Positions 18,546 to 28,011 of a DNA stretch of 64,000 nt are shown one piece after another. Made by a program: the position numbers and the translations under genes. Within the stretch, counting starts at the first letter, position 1. Every line of letters starts with the position of its first letter. Under the pieces are notes generated by a model. That model saw only the letters and a program-made list of their open reading frames with translations. It searched no databases and was not told the DNA's origin. Source of the DNA: Paludibacter sp. (lineage in GTDB: Bacteria; Bacteroidota; Bacteroidia; Bacteroidales; Paludibacteraceae); NCBI GenBank assembly GCA_031292575.1, contig JARLGX010000015.1, positions 1 through 64,000 of the forward strand, read 5' to 3'.

Positions 18546-21089
18546 TTATTTCTTTTCTTCTTCGAAGGTAACAATAAATTCAACCCTGCGATTTTGTTTT
18601 CTGCCAGCAACAGTTTTATTGCTTGCTATTGGTAAAGTATCGCCAAAGCCTTTTACTGTCATACGTTTCTCATCTATCTTTTTCCCAATCAAGTATTTTC
18701 GTACTGAAGCTGCACGTTTCTGGGATAAAACCTGATTTGATTTAGAATCACCTATACTATCGGTATGACCTCTAATTTCAATTAAGTAAGTTGGATTTTT
18801 AATTAATTCAACTGCAATTTGATTTAATATAGAGTAAGATTTTTTTACAATTAAATCAGATCCTGTTTCAAACTGAATTCCCTGAAGGGCCTTCCTGAAT
18901 AAGGTTTTTACTTCCTTTTTTATTTCCGGACACCCAAAATTAGAAGCAACTCCAGGAATTGTAGGACAGTTATCTAAATAATCAGGAATTCCATCACCAT
19001 CAGTATCACGCGGACAGCCATTTTGGTCTACTTTGCCCCGGGCTTCTACAGGTGTATTAGGACATTTATCTAAATAATCTGGAACACCATCACCATCGGT
19101 ATCAAGGGTACAACCATTTTTATCAATAAATCCAAACGCTTCGCGAGGTGTGTTGGGACACAAATCGAGATAATCCGGCACGCCATCGCCATCGGTGTCG
19201 AGCGGGCAACCATTTTTATCAACAAAACCTTTTGCAGCCTTAGGTGTATCAGGACATTTATCCAAATAATCGGGAACGCCATCGCCATCGGAATCTAACG
19301 GACATCCCACAGAATCAACTTTAACACCCGGAGGTGTATTTGGGCATTTATCCATATAATCAGGAACACTATCGCCATCTGTATCGAGCGGACATCCTTT
19401 TGAATCAACAAGTCCAAAGGCTGCTTTAGGTGTATCGGGGCATTTATCTAAATAATCGGGAACACCATCGCCATCGGTATCAATCGGACAGCCATTTTGA
19501 TCAATTAATTTATAAGCTTCGGGTGGAGTATTCGGGCATTTATCCAAATAATCTGGAACACCGTCGCCATCGGCATCAACCGGACAACCTTTTTTATCAA
19601 CTTTAACTCCTAAAGGTGTATTGGGACATTTATCCTTGCGGTCAATAACGCCATCCCTATCGGCATCTTTTCTATTTCCAAATACAAAATTAACTCCAAA
19701 TGCAAAATTCATCCCTTTTGTATTGTATGGAACAGAATAGCTACTGGTTGTTGAATTATTACTGAAAGATACTTTTGCAGAACTCAACGGAATATAATCC
19801 GCTGATAAGAACCAGTGAAGGAATCCTGTTCGTAATCCCAAACCTGCACCAATGTTGCTCATTCTTCCGTTAAAAACAGAGTATGACAACGACATATCAA
19901 ACCAATCGATTGGACGGCCATTTATCGAAGCTGTCACTTCTTCGTAAGGTACACTATTATGAATCAATGTCCGCGACAAAAGTCCTACACTCAATTTGTT
20001 GTCGAAGAAAGCATATTCTGCACCAATATTAATTTTGGGAGATGTATAGCTGGTGTAAGCGGCATTATTCGTTACACTATCTTTTACAGCATTTTTAAGG
20101 GTTGTAACTACAGAATCAGTTAATTGTTTGAAATCTTTCGTGTTGTTTACATTCAAACCATTTAAACCTGTAAAATTATAATTCACGTTGTATCCCATTT
20201 TCTTCAGGTTTTTGCTCCAACGAATAAAACCTAAATCGGTTACAGCTGCCGATACAGTTAAGTTATTAGTAACTTTATAAGTAGCACCCAAATCGATTCC
20301 ACCGCCCGTACCCGAAGGTTTTAGCCAATCTTTTGCTGAATTGGGTTTTATTGGATTAAATGTATCGAAGCTATTTCCATTTAAATCTACCGGTGAAGAG
20401 TAATTAACAGAGCCATTGCCCACTAAATTCCATTGATCTATACCTGCATTTAGTTTCAAAGTGGTAGCAGATGCTGTAACGTTGGCAGTACCCAACAAAA
20501 GTTTAAGTTTTCCACCAACCGTGAGTTTATCATTCACCTTACGGGAATAACCTAATCCAACTTCAGTATAGAGCGTCATATCTGCACCAATGGATGTGAA
20601 ATCATAGGAATTTTTATCCATGTTCGGCGTACCGTACAACAAAAGTTTCATCAAGTCTTTTGGTATTCCTGCTTGTCCTTCAGCTTTTTCAACTAAAGAA
20701 AAACTCCAGTAGGCTTTTCCGGTTCTGAATCCAAAATCCAGCAAATTTATCTGAAGGTTTGTTTGAATTAATGTAGATGGATTTAAAGCATTGTAGAATT
20801 TATCTTTATTTCCATTTGGATTCATAAACCAAATCGGGTTTCCGTTTGCATCCTTATAGGCAAAATCTTTCAGAGTTAATGAGTTGTTTCCAAGACTAAA
20901 CTGTGTATATCCCAATACAGGAAATCCGAGATAGAAATTACTTAACGGCTGAAATGCCGGATTCAAAAAGTTGCGCTCAGGCACATTCTCCATGAAATAC
21001 ATTGTGTTGACTTGTTGTGATTTCGCACTATATGTCGAAAAGCCTAAACAAAGAACAAGGATGATTTTGTTGATTATACTTTTTTTCAT
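18546..21089 (-). CDS. DUF5723 barrel-like protein with thrombospondin type 3 repeats and OmpA C-terminal domain
   Basis: The 847-residue protein has three parts. After a signal peptide (MKKSIINKIILVLCLGFSTY), residues 25-470 look like a DUF5723-type outer-membrane beta-barrel. Residues 475-725 hold eight calcium-binding thrombospondin type 3 repeats of the form DTDGDGVPDYLDKCPNTP. Residues about 740-847 form an OmpA-like peptidoglycan-binding domain, with EIRGHTDSIGD and GRKQNRRVEF. The layout suggests a protein that spans the outer membrane and is anchored to the wall through a rigid calcium-bound stalk. It is preceded on the same strand by a putative lipoprotein gene only 11 bp away. The barrel assignment is inferred from family resemblance; the two C-terminal domains are clear. 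Confidence 0.88.
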   Translation of the reverse strand: MKKSIINKIILVLCLGFSTYSAKSQQVNTMYFMENVPERNFLNPAFQPLSNFYLGFPVLGYTQFSLGNNSLTLKDFAYKDANGNPIWFMNPNGNKDKFYNALNPSTLIQTNLQINLLDFGFRTGKAYWSFSLVEKAEGQAGIPKDLMKLLLYGTPNMDKNSYDFTSIGADMTLYTEVGLGYSRKVNDKLTVGGKLKLLLGTANVTASATTLKLNAGIDQWNLVGNGSVNYSSPVDLNGNSFDTFNPIKPNSAKDWLKPSGTGGGIDLGATYKVTNNLTVSAAVTDLGFIRWSKNLKKMGYNVNYNFTGLNGLNVNNTKDFKQLTDSVVTTLKNAVKDSVTNNAAYTSYTSPKINIGAEYAFFDNKLSVGLLSRTLIHNSVPYEEVTASINGRPIDWFDMSLSYSVFNGRMSNIGAGLGLRTGFLHWFLSADYIPLSSAKVSFSNNSTTSSYSVPYNTKGMNFAFGVNFVFGNRKDADRDGVIDRKDKCPNTPLGVKVDKKGCPVDADGDGVPDYLDKCPNTPPEAYKLIDQNGCPIDTDGDGVPDYLDKCPDTPKAAFGLVDSKGCPLDTDGDSVPDYMDKCPNTPPGVKVDSVGCPLDSDGDGVPDYLDKCPDTPKAAKGFVDKNGCPLDTDGDGVPDYLDLCPNTPREAFGFIDKNGCTLDTDGDGVPDYLDKCPNTPVEARGKVDQNGCPRDTDGDGIPDYLDNCPTIPGVASNFGCPEIKKEVKTLFRKALQGIQFETGSDLIVKKSYSILNQIAVELIKNPTYLIEIRGHTDSIGDSKSNQVLSQKRAASVRKYLIGKKIDEKRMTVKGFGDTLPIASNKTVAGRKQNRRVEFIVTFEEEKK
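18915..19667 (-). repeat. In-gene tandem repeats encoding thrombospondin type 3 units
   Basis: Eight units of roughly 90-100 bp have strongly similar DNA (for example ccatcgccatcggtatc on the plus strand recurs in most units). The array stays in frame throughout. It is a likely place for unit gain or loss by recombination. Confidence 0.8.
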
Positions 21090-21100
21090 TTTCTCAAGAT

Positions 21101-22753
21101 TTAATTATTGCCGGATCCGATAGTTGTAGTTTTATTTGCTTTTGCAAAAATGCCCAGTTTTACCGATATGATATCATTTTTGGTAAACTGAATTTGTTTG
21201 CTTACATCTTGTCCTGCCAATAAAACAGTAAATGCAAAATACTTAGCGTTCTTAATATCTGCCATTTGTGTACTTGATAAGTTGATGTTCAAGCTTGTCA
21301 AGGTGCTACTTGTTACAATTCCCACATTATTTACATTCCCTGCATTGATTACCCAGGTTGAATCATTTAAAGTTGAAGAAATAAGATGTTTATTTGCATC
21401 CAACAGTTTTAATGATAGAGTAGTCTTTACAGGAAGGCCGTTGGTAATTCTCGCAACTAAAATTCCCTGATCAACATAGCTTAAATCTATATTGCTGCTA
21501 TATTGAATCGTATCTATATAATTATAGGTGCTTCCGGCTTCTAAATACATTGGTATCTGAACTTTTACTTTCGCTTTCATTTCCATACCAGGTACTACAA
21601 AGTTTGGAGCCGGTGAATTCGCATCGGCTACTAATGAGAACTTATACTCCAGCGTATCCAGTTGAACATTCGTCTCAAAAAGTTTATTTGTTGTTCCGTA
21701 ATTTTTATCAAGAGGTGTCAAATCCCAACTGCTAAATTGTTGTGGAGCTGTAGGTTTAGTTTTTATAATTTCGAGTGCAGTAGGGTTGCCATTAAAAGTT
21801 GCATTTACAGTCACAGATTTACTTTTATTGTATGCCTTCACATAATCAATATTATAATCGAGCCACGTTCCGATATTACTCTGGATATTGATAAACGCTT
21901 TCGGATTGGCAAATTGCAGCCCTTTCGGCAACGAGCTCAACATATCCAGTGGAACCTTTATTATAGTTGCTGTTGAGGAAGATGGTTGGAATAAGCCGTA
22001 AGCAGCGGTGAAGTTTATTGAATTAAATACTAATCCTACATTAACTGTTGAAGTGGAAACTGTTTTTATTGATCTGGTTCCTGCTGATAATAGTATTTGA
22101 ACCGGAACACCTGTTTGTCCAACTGTATTTACAATAACATTATTCAACTGTAAACTATACGCTGAATTAAATAAATAGGGCGTGATATTAATGCTAACCG
22201 GAGCATGATTACTTTGGTTATAAATGGTTGGAAAAACAAGGGTCACTTTTAAATCGGATGGTGAAATTGGCAAACCATTACTAGCAACGGTAATGTTTGA
22301 AACTGATACTGTAACTCCAACTGATGATGAAGTGACAAAGGTACTGTCAACCCGCTGAGTGGTTGAAGCTGGATTTAAACCCAAGTCAATTAATTGATTG
22401 CCAATTGAAACAGGTACAGTTTGATTAGCCGAAATTGTAGCAGCAGTAAGTGGAATTGTTATTTGCTTTGACGAGGCACTTGCAAGTAAGTTTACGTCTT
22501 TAAATTTATAATCGTATAAGAACGTATCCACATAATTAATTGTATCTCCTATTGTTACAATATTGCTCTTACTTACATATTGAGATAAAATATCTGCCAT
22601 GCTTGCACTTCCCGAGCCTAATGGAAGAACTAACGATTCATCTATTTTTACCTGATTGGAGATATTTGTCAAATCTATTTCCTTACAGGAAGGAAAAAAG
22701 ATTAAAAATATCCAGATTGGGAATAGAAATTTAAAGACAAGTTTCCTTTTCAT
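21101..22753 (-). CDS. Putative lipoprotein of unknown function, paired with the DUF5723-OmpA gene
   Basis: The 550-residue exported protein begins MKRKLVFKFLFPIWIFLIFF and reaches a cysteine at position 23 (FPSC), a non-ideal lipobox. The body is rich in Ser, Thr, Val and Asn with alternating hydrophobic strands (VGVTVSVSNITVASNGLPIS), suggesting beta-sandwich domains. No catalytic motif is recognised. The stop is only 11 bp from the start of the downstream DUF5723-TSP3-OmpA gene, so the two are very probably cotranscribed and may form a surface complex. A TATATTTG -7 box is visible on the minus strand at 22841-22848. No function is proposed. Confidence 0.75.
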   Translation of the reverse strand: MKRKLVFKFLFPIWIFLIFFPSCKEIDLTNISNQVKIDESLVLPLGSGSASMADILSQYVSKSNIVTIGDTINYVDTFLYDYKFKDVNLLASASSKQITIPLTAATISANQTVPVSIGNQLIDLGLNPASTTQRVDSTFVTSSSVGVTVSVSNITVASNGLPISPSDLKVTLVFPTIYNQSNHAPVSINITPYLFNSAYSLQLNNVIVNTVGQTGVPVQILLSAGTRSIKTVSTSTVNVGLVFNSINFTAAYGLFQPSSSTATIIKVPLDMLSSLPKGLQFANPKAFINIQSNIGTWLDYNIDYVKAYNKSKSVTVNATFNGNPTALEIIKTKPTAPQQFSSWDLTPLDKNYGTTNKLFETNVQLDTLEYKFSLVADANSPAPNFVVPGMEMKAKVKVQIPMYLEAGSTYNYIDTIQYSSNIDLSYVDQGILVARITNGLPVKTTLSLKLLDANKHLISSTLNDSTWVINAGNVNNVGIVTSSTLTSLNINLSSTQMADIKNAKYFAFTVLLAGQDVSKQIQFTKNDIISVKLGIFAKANKTTTIGSGNN

Positions 22754-22917
22754 AATCTACAATATTAATAGTTTGTTTTAAATGTGGGTTGGAAATACAT
22801 AGGATTTACAATAATATACATTTTTTCGAAAATAATTAGACAAATATAAGGGAAATACTTTAATGTCATAAATAAAGTTCATAAAATAATATCAGAACAC
22901 TTTATTATTAACCAAAC

Positions 22918-24357
22918 TCATTTTTTTGTGGTTATGGTTAGTTGTTTTTTTTCAACGAAAGCCTTTTCCGGAAAATTGACTAAAAAAACGGTGTCGGTAG
23001 CGCGGGTAAGCGCCGTGTACAACCAGCGGTAAAAATCGCTGTTAAGCTGCTCATCGGCTATTTGACCGGGGTCGACAAATACTTTTTTCCACTGCCCGCC
23101 CTGTGCTTTGTGGCAGGTTACGGCATAGGCAAACTTCACCTGCAAGGCGTTATAATACTCGTTATTAAGTATGGTTTTGTAAAGTTCTTTTTTAGTGGTG
23201 ATTTCGGGATAATCTTCGGCCACTGCCTGAAATAACTTGTTGGTCAACTCGTTCATGGCGGTAGGTGATTCCGACTGCAGGGCGTCGAGCCATACGCGGG
23301 CATCAATTTCCCAACCGTAATCGAGCGAGCGCAACGTGAGGTCGGCAAACCTGAAACCGTACATTTCGTGATGCTTTCGTACCCTTACAATTTGCAGAAT
23401 ATCGCCATTGGCAATAAAATCAATTTCTTTGTAGGGTTTGTTCCAGTAATAATTATTGCGCGTTACCATCAGCAAGTCGCCCCCCGATAACTCATCTTCT
23501 TTCAGCATTACCCGCGCACGGATACCATTGTTGTAAATATTTGCCCGCTTGTTGGACCGCGTCACCACAATAGTATCCTCCACTCCCACTCCATCGTAAG
23601 CCCGTTGAATTTCGTCAATCAGTTCGGCTCCGTTCAGTTTCCGTATATCCGAAAAACCTTCCATGTCAAATTGAGGAAATTCGGTGGTTTTTTCATCAAT
23701 GAGTTGCTGGCGCAGCAAGGTGGCATTGTGCAAAATTCCGCTTTCCAATGCCTGACGCACCACATGCGTAAGCGTAAATTCGTGCACTTTCAGCCCATAG
23801 CCCAACAATTTATCGCGTTCAAGGGCAGGGCTGTGGGGTTGCATAACGGGTGGCAACTGGGCAGTATCGCCGAGCAACAACAAACTGCAACCGTCGCTGC
23901 TGTAAACAAACTGCACCAAATCGTCGAGCAAGCGTCCCGACCCGAAAGCCGTTTCGGTGCCGGTATTGGAAATCATGGAAGCTTCGTCCACAATAAAAAG
24001 TGTGTGCGTATGCAGGTTATCCGACAGTTGAAAACGAAATTCCGACATGGATTTTTGACGGTAAATCTTTTTATGAATGGTAAATGCCGGAAAGCCCGAA
24101 TAGCCGGCAATCACTTTGGCAGCCCGTCCGGTTGGAGCAAGCAGAATGGTTTTTTGTTGCAACTCGTTCAAAGCCCGCACCAGGGCACTCACTACCGAGG
24201 TTTTACCTGTTCCGGCATACCCACGTAGCAAAAATGCTTTTTCGCTGTCGGTCGACATCAAAAAAACGCCAAGTTCTTCTATCAGTTGAGTTTGCTGTGC
24301 AGTGGGTTCAAACGGGAGCTGAGCCTGAATGCGCGATGCTATAAAGTTTTGTAACAT
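22918..24357 (-). CDS. RecD/Dda-like SF1B DNA helicase (AAA family ATPase)
   Basis: The 479-residue protein has the superfamily 1 helicase motifs: Walker A LLRGYAGTGKTS (about residues 43-54), Walker B FIVDEASMIS, LLLLGDTAQLPPV, the UvrD/RecD C-terminal VTCHKAQGGQWKKVFV and WLYTALTRATD. These define a stand-alone 5'-to-3' RecD2/Dda-type helicase used in recombination or replication repair. There is no RecB or RecC neighbour. Base composition is visibly GC-richer than in flanking genes. A TATCTTTG box at 24362-24369 (minus strand) sits immediately before the start codon, which would give a nearly leaderless mRNA. Confidence 0.88.
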   Translation of the reverse strand: MLQNFIASRIQAQLPFEPTAQQTQLIEELGVFLMSTDSEKAFLLRGYAGTGKTSVVSALVRALNELQQKTILLAPTGRAAKVIAGYSGFPAFTIHKKIYRQKSMSEFRFQLSDNLHTHTLFIVDEASMISNTGTETAFGSGRLLDDLVQFVYSSDGCSLLLLGDTAQLPPVMQPHSPALERDKLLGYGLKVHEFTLTHVVRQALESGILHNATLLRQQLIDEKTTEFPQFDMEGFSDIRKLNGAELIDEIQRAYDGVGVEDTIVVTRSNKRANIYNNGIRARVMLKEDELSGGDLLMVTRNNYYWNKPYKEIDFIANGDILQIVRVRKHHEMYGFRFADLTLRSLDYGWEIDARVWLDALQSESPTAMNELTNKLFQAVAEDYPEITTKKELYKTILNNEYYNALQVKFAYAVTCHKAQGGQWKKVFVDPGQIADEQLNSDFYRWLYTALTRATDTVFLVNFPEKAFVEKKQLTITTKK

Positions 24358-24585
24358 ACAGCAAAGATAAGGATAAATAATGCATAATTTAAAATAGAAA
24401 ATCGAAAGTCCCTGTAAAATTTCAGCAGGTATTTCAAATTAATTTTTTAATTATTGACCTCGTTTACACCTCATTATTAATGTTACGATAAAATAATTTA
24501 CAAAAAATCATTCACAATGCATCTTAACTTAAATAAAATGTATATCTTTGTTTGTGTTAAATTAATTATAATTAAAACTAAATAA

Positions 24586-25707
24586 ATGAAAAGAAACATT
24601 TTGACTTTCGCATTGTGCTTATTTGCATTAATCATTTTAGGACAAACTACTTACAAAGGATTTCCACTGATTAAAGCTAAATCATTAAAAGCAGATTTTA
24701 GAATTGGAAATGATTGGGTAAAAGGTTGGTGGACAATTTCACCTCAAATTTCTTCCGATAGTTTATTTATTACATGTTTTTCCAGCAAAGAAGATTTTGT
24801 TTTCTATACGGATCAAGATAGCATTCACATAGATTTGAAATCACAGCAGGTTTTTAATTTTTACATTTCTGTTAATGACACTACATTTGCATTGACAGTG
24901 ATAAAAGGAATTCAACCAATTAATGCAGCATTGAGTTTTGACACGAAAGCAAAAAATAAAACTCTCAGATTTTGGTATGAACAAAATAAGAATAACGATT
25001 ACCTGAATTTGCTACGGTCTAAATATCCAATTGACAGTTTGACAAAAGGCACTAAGTCAGATACTGAAAAAGCATTGGCTATTCTACATTGGGTGCATCG
25101 CCAGTGGAACCACGACGGTGGCAATGAGCCAAAAAAAAATGATGCAATTTCAATTCTTGAAGAGGCAAAAGAAGGAAAAAATTTTCGTTGTGTAGAGTAC
25201 GGGATTGTCACTACTGCTTGCTTAAACTCAATAGGATTAAAATCACGCACGTTGGGATTGAAAACAAAAAATGTAGAAACAACAGAATCTGGTGCAGGGC
25301 ACGTTTTATCTGAGGTATATCTTAATGATTTAAAAAAGTGGGTTTTACTCGATGGACAATGGGATGTTATGCCGATGCTAAATAATGTTCCGCTTAATGC
25401 TGTAGAATTTCAAAGAGCAATTACAGAAAATTATGCTAATCTTGAAATTAAAACATCTTCCAATGTAAGCAAAAGAGCTTATGTGGAATGGATATATCCT
25501 TATCTCTACTACTTCAGTTTCCCTTTTGATAATAGAGAAGGAAATAAACTTGAACGTAAAACTTTTGATGGAAAATCAGGTCTTATGTTAGTTCCGCAAG
25601 GAGCAAAGAACCCAACAGTTTTTCAAAGAATCTCCAAACTTGATTATTTAATTTACACAAACTCATTAAAAGATTTTTATGCTTCACCTTTTGATTTTAA
25701 TGAATAA
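24586..25707 (+). CDS. Exported transglutaminase-like protein
   Basis: The 373-residue protein opens with the signal peptide MKRNILTFALCLFALIILGQ. The core carries a transglutaminase-like catalytic triad pattern: Cys in FRCVEYG, His in GAGHVLSEVYL and Asp in LLDGQWD. The spacing fits bacterial transglutaminase-core proteins, which usually act as proteases or remodel proteins and peptides outside the cytoplasm; the substrate is unknown. A TATCTTTG box at 24543-24550 probably belongs to its promoter, although no -33 element is evident. It is divergent from the helicase. The C-terminal 90 residues are not recognised. Confidence 0.8.
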   Translation: MKRNILTFALCLFALIILGQTTYKGFPLIKAKSLKADFRIGNDWVKGWWTISPQISSDSLFITCFSSKEDFVFYTDQDSIHIDLKSQQVFNFYISVNDTTFALTVIKGIQPINAALSFDTKAKNKTLRFWYEQNKNNDYLNLLRSKYPIDSLTKGTKSDTEKALAILHWVHRQWNHDGGNEPKKNDAISILEEAKEGKNFRCVEYGIVTTACLNSIGLKSRTLGLKTKNVETTESGAGHVLSEVYLNDLKKWVLLDGQWDVMPMLNNVPLNAVEFQRAITENYANLEIKTSSNVSKRAYVEWIYPYLYYFSFPFDNREGNKLERKTFDGKSGLMLVPQGAKNPTVFQRISKLDYLIYTNSLKDFYASPFDFNE

Positions 25708-25743
25708 AATCATAGCTTTTCAATCGGTTTACTTTATCTATTT

Positions 25744-25779
25744 CCCCAAGGCAACGTTCCAAAAGGACAATGTCTTGGG
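25744..25779. terminator. Hairpin downstream of the transglutaminase-like gene
   Basis: An imperfect stem (cccaaggca / tgtcttggg plus inner ttcc / gga pairs) lies 37 bp past the stop. It lacks a T-tract on the plus strand, so terminator function is tentative. Confidence 0.35.
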
Positions 25780-25796
25780 AAAAGAATAAAAACCCG

Positions 25797-25832
25797 ATAA
25801 TTGTGTAGTATAGAAAAGAATTCCTAATTTTG
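25797..25832 (+). promoter_or_regulatory. Promoter of the LysR gene (TTG-N21-TAATTTTG), copy 1 of a duplicated module
   Basis: The -33 TTG is at 25801-25803 and the -7 TAATTTTG at 25825-25832. The whole 36-bp module recurs at 28012-28047 upstream of the M49 peptidase with only three mismatches. The predicted start is near 25839. Confidence 0.75.
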
Positions 25833-25870
25833 TAGGGATTTAAACAAAATGCACCAATAAATTCACGCCC

Positions 25871-26764
25871 ATGTTCGACTTTCGCTTAAAGGTTTTTCAT
25901 ACTGTTGCCAAACGCCTCAACTTTACCAAGGCGGCCGATGAACTGTGCATTACGCAACCAGCCGTTTCGAAACATATACAGGAAATAGAGAATCACTTTA
26001 AAGTGAAATTATTCGACCGCAACGGCACGAAAATTAAACTAACCGAAGCCGGCGAAACCCTGTTGCAACACACCAATCAGCTTTTTACTATTTACAGCAA
26101 CCTGGAGTTTGAGCTCAACAGCCTGAACCAACGCCACAACGGCAAATTACGAATCGGGGCAAGCACCACCATTGCCCAATATGTACTACCACCGCTGCTG
26201 GCTGCTTTCCACAAAAGGTTCCCTGAAATTACGGTTACATTGATGATTAATAATACCGAACAGATAGAACAGGCTTTGCAAAACAAGGACATTGACTTTG
26301 GCATCATCGAGGGACAATCTAAAAATACCTTGTTTAAATACACCGAATTTATTAAGGATGAAATTGTGCTGGTAGCCAAAATCAACCATTCATTGGCAAA
26401 AAAGGAAATAATACAACTTGATGATCTGCTTCATACGCCTTTGTTGTTAAGAGAGCCCGGATCGGGCACGTTGGAGGTAATTGCCCACGCATTAAAACCA
26501 TTGGGCATTAAAATATCCCAGCTTCAAACCGAAATGCAACTGGGAAGCACCGAAAGCATCAAATCATATTTGTTGCATTCCAATTGCATGGCTTTTCTTT
26601 CCATCTACTCCATTTTAAAAGAGCTTAAAAACAATGAAGTCAGTATTATAGACGTTAATGGGCTTACCATTGAACGGAATTTTCACTTTATCCAGCAACA
26701 GGGCGAAGTAGAAGCCCTGCCCGATTTATTCATGACATTTGCCCGTCACTATAACTTCAAGTAA
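25871..26764 (+). CDS. LysR-family transcriptional regulator
   Basis: The 297-residue regulator has an N-terminal winged helix-turn-helix (AADELCITQPAVSKHIQEIE, about residues 19-38), then a LysR substrate-binding domain with QYVLPPLLAAFHKRFPEI and DFGIIEG. It lies just upstream of a YeiH-family transporter on the same strand, an association also seen for E. coli YeiE and YeiH. It therefore probably controls that transporter in response to a small ligand, possibly sulfur-related. It is transcribed from its own promoter. Confidence 0.9.
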   Translation: MFDFRLKVFHTVAKRLNFTKAADELCITQPAVSKHIQEIENHFKVKLFDRNGTKIKLTEAGETLLQHTNQLFTIYSNLEFELNSLNQRHNGKLRIGASTTIAQYVLPPLLAAFHKRFPEITVTLMINNTEQIEQALQNKDIDFGIIEGQSKNTLFKYTEFIKDEIVLVAKINHSLAKKEIIQLDDLLHTPLLLREPGSGTLEVIAHALKPLGIKISQLQTEMQLGSTESIKSYLLHSNCMAFLSIYSILKELKNNEVSIIDVNGLTIERNFHFIQQQGEVEALPDLFMTFARHYNFK

Positions 26765-26808
26765 TGAAGCATTACAAATAACTATTTCCACGGCTTACAT
26801 AACTGATT

Positions 26809-26816
26809 TACCTTTG
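26809..26816 (+). promoter_or_regulatory. -7 box (TACCTTTG) before the yeiH-family gene
   Basis: This perfect TAnnTTTG lies 25 bp before the chosen start and inside the longer ORF-track frame. The -33 region (atttcc) is poor, which would fit activation by the upstream LysR protein. Confidence 0.5.
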
Positions 26817-26840
26817 CACCCACAAATCAAAGAAATCAGC

Positions 26841-27827
26841 ATGAAAGAAGAAACCATTACAAAAGAGGGTGAAAAAGGTAAAAAACGCTTTTTCGACCGT
26901 AGCGTCACTACAAGGGAAGTTATTTTTATATTGGCAGTTATACTCTGTTTAACTCCGTTTATTTCGCCACCGGTGGCGCTACTTATTGGCTTGTTTATTG
27001 CCTTGTTTGTGGGACATCCGTATATGCACCTCAACCGAAAAGCTACCCAGATTTTATTACAGTTTTCAGTTGTAGGTCTGGGATTTGGAATGAACGTGAG
27101 CACTGCCCTGAGAGCAGGAAGACAAGGAATCATGTTCACAGTGGTTTCAATAACCGGTACGCTCGTTTTAGGATATATCATTGGCAAAATATTTAAAATA
27201 GAAAAGAAAACATCCTACCTCATTTCTACCGGTACAGCCATTTGCGGAGGGAGTGCCATAGCAGCAGTTTCGCCTATCATCAAAGCCGAAGAGAAGCAAA
27301 TTTCGGTGGCATTGGGCACAGTCTTTATATTAAATTCCATTGCCTTATTCTTATTTCCTTTCATTGGTCATCATTTAAATTTATCGCAATCGCAATTCGG
27401 TTTGTGGTGCGCCATTGCCATACACGACACCAGTTCGGTGGTTGGTGCCGCCAGCAAATTCGGACCACACGCACTGGAAGTGGCAACGACCGTAAAATTA
27501 GCCCGCGCTTTGTGGATTATTCCTGTGTCATTCCTTTCGACTTTCTTTTTTAAAAACAAAAACAGCAAAATAAAAATTCCTTACTTTATCGGGTTGTTTG
27601 TTGTTGCCATGGTGCTTGACACGTATGTGCCATTTGTAAAAGAATTCAGCGGCTACATAGTAACTGTTGCAAAAGCAGGATTGACACTTACCTTGTTCTT
27701 AATTGGCAGTGGATTATCAAAAAAACTATTGCAATCGGTTGGCGTAAAGCCCTTGATACAAGGTGTTATTCTTTGGATTGTCATCTCCACCACTTCGTTG
27801 TGGATTATCACCAGCTTTGTAAATTGA
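26841..27827 (+). CDS. YeiH/UPF0324 family putative sulfate exporter
   Basis: The 328-residue integral membrane protein has about ten hydrophobic segments. Family marks include VGLGFGMNVSTALRAGRQG, the STGTAICGGSAIAAVSPIIK stretch, the paired helix motif IHDTSSVVGAASKFG and VKLARALWIIP. The family is annotated as putative sulfate exporters, but transport evidence is thin. The ORF track starts at 26739, inside the LysR gene. The ATG at 26841 follows a -7 box and gives the usual hydrophilic N-terminus MKEETITKE. A hairpin follows the gene. Confidence 0.87.
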   Translation: MKEETITKEGEKGKKRFFDRSVTTREVIFILAVILCLTPFISPPVALLIGLFIALFVGHPYMHLNRKATQILLQFSVVGLGFGMNVSTALRAGRQGIMFTVVSITGTLVLGYIIGKIFKIEKKTSYLISTGTAICGGSAIAAVSPIIKAEEKQISVALGTVFILNSIALFLFPFIGHHLNLSQSQFGLWCAIAIHDTSSVVGAASKFGPHALEVATTVKLARALWIIPVSFLSTFFFKNKNSKIKIPYFIGLFVVAMVLDTYVPFVKEFSGYIVTVAKAGLTLTLFLIGSGLSKKLLQSVGVKPLIQGVILWIVISTTSLWIITSFVN

Positions 27828-27937
27828 TGCGATATAGATTTTTTTTGTTTTTACAGGACTCTTGGTAACCGGAAAATTGTTTTACAGGAAAAACTAAAAA
27901 AAAGAACTTCACATAAATGTAGCACTAAAAAATGCTT

Positions 27938-27984
27938 ACGAAAAAGAGAAAAGTTCACTATGTGAAACCTTTTCTCTTTTTCGT
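27938..27984 (+). terminator. Long hairpin after the yeiH-family gene
   Basis: A stem of about 20 bp (acgaaaaagagaaaag... / ...cttttctctttttcgt) with a small bulge lies between the transporter and the M49 promoter. The U-tract is within the stem, so it is a plausible but atypical terminator. Confidence 0.55.
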
Positions 27985-28011
27985 ATTCCTCAGAATTCAG
28001 AACTTCTGCTT

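Noticed and set aside
18915-19667. Repeats at DNA level resembling a repeat array
   Set aside because: They encode in-frame thrombospondin type 3 units in a clear protein; not CRISPR.
23605-24228. 207-residue plus-strand ORF
   Set aside because: It is antisense to the RecD-like helicase, whose motifs are unmistakable. The long shadow frame reflects the higher GC of that gene.
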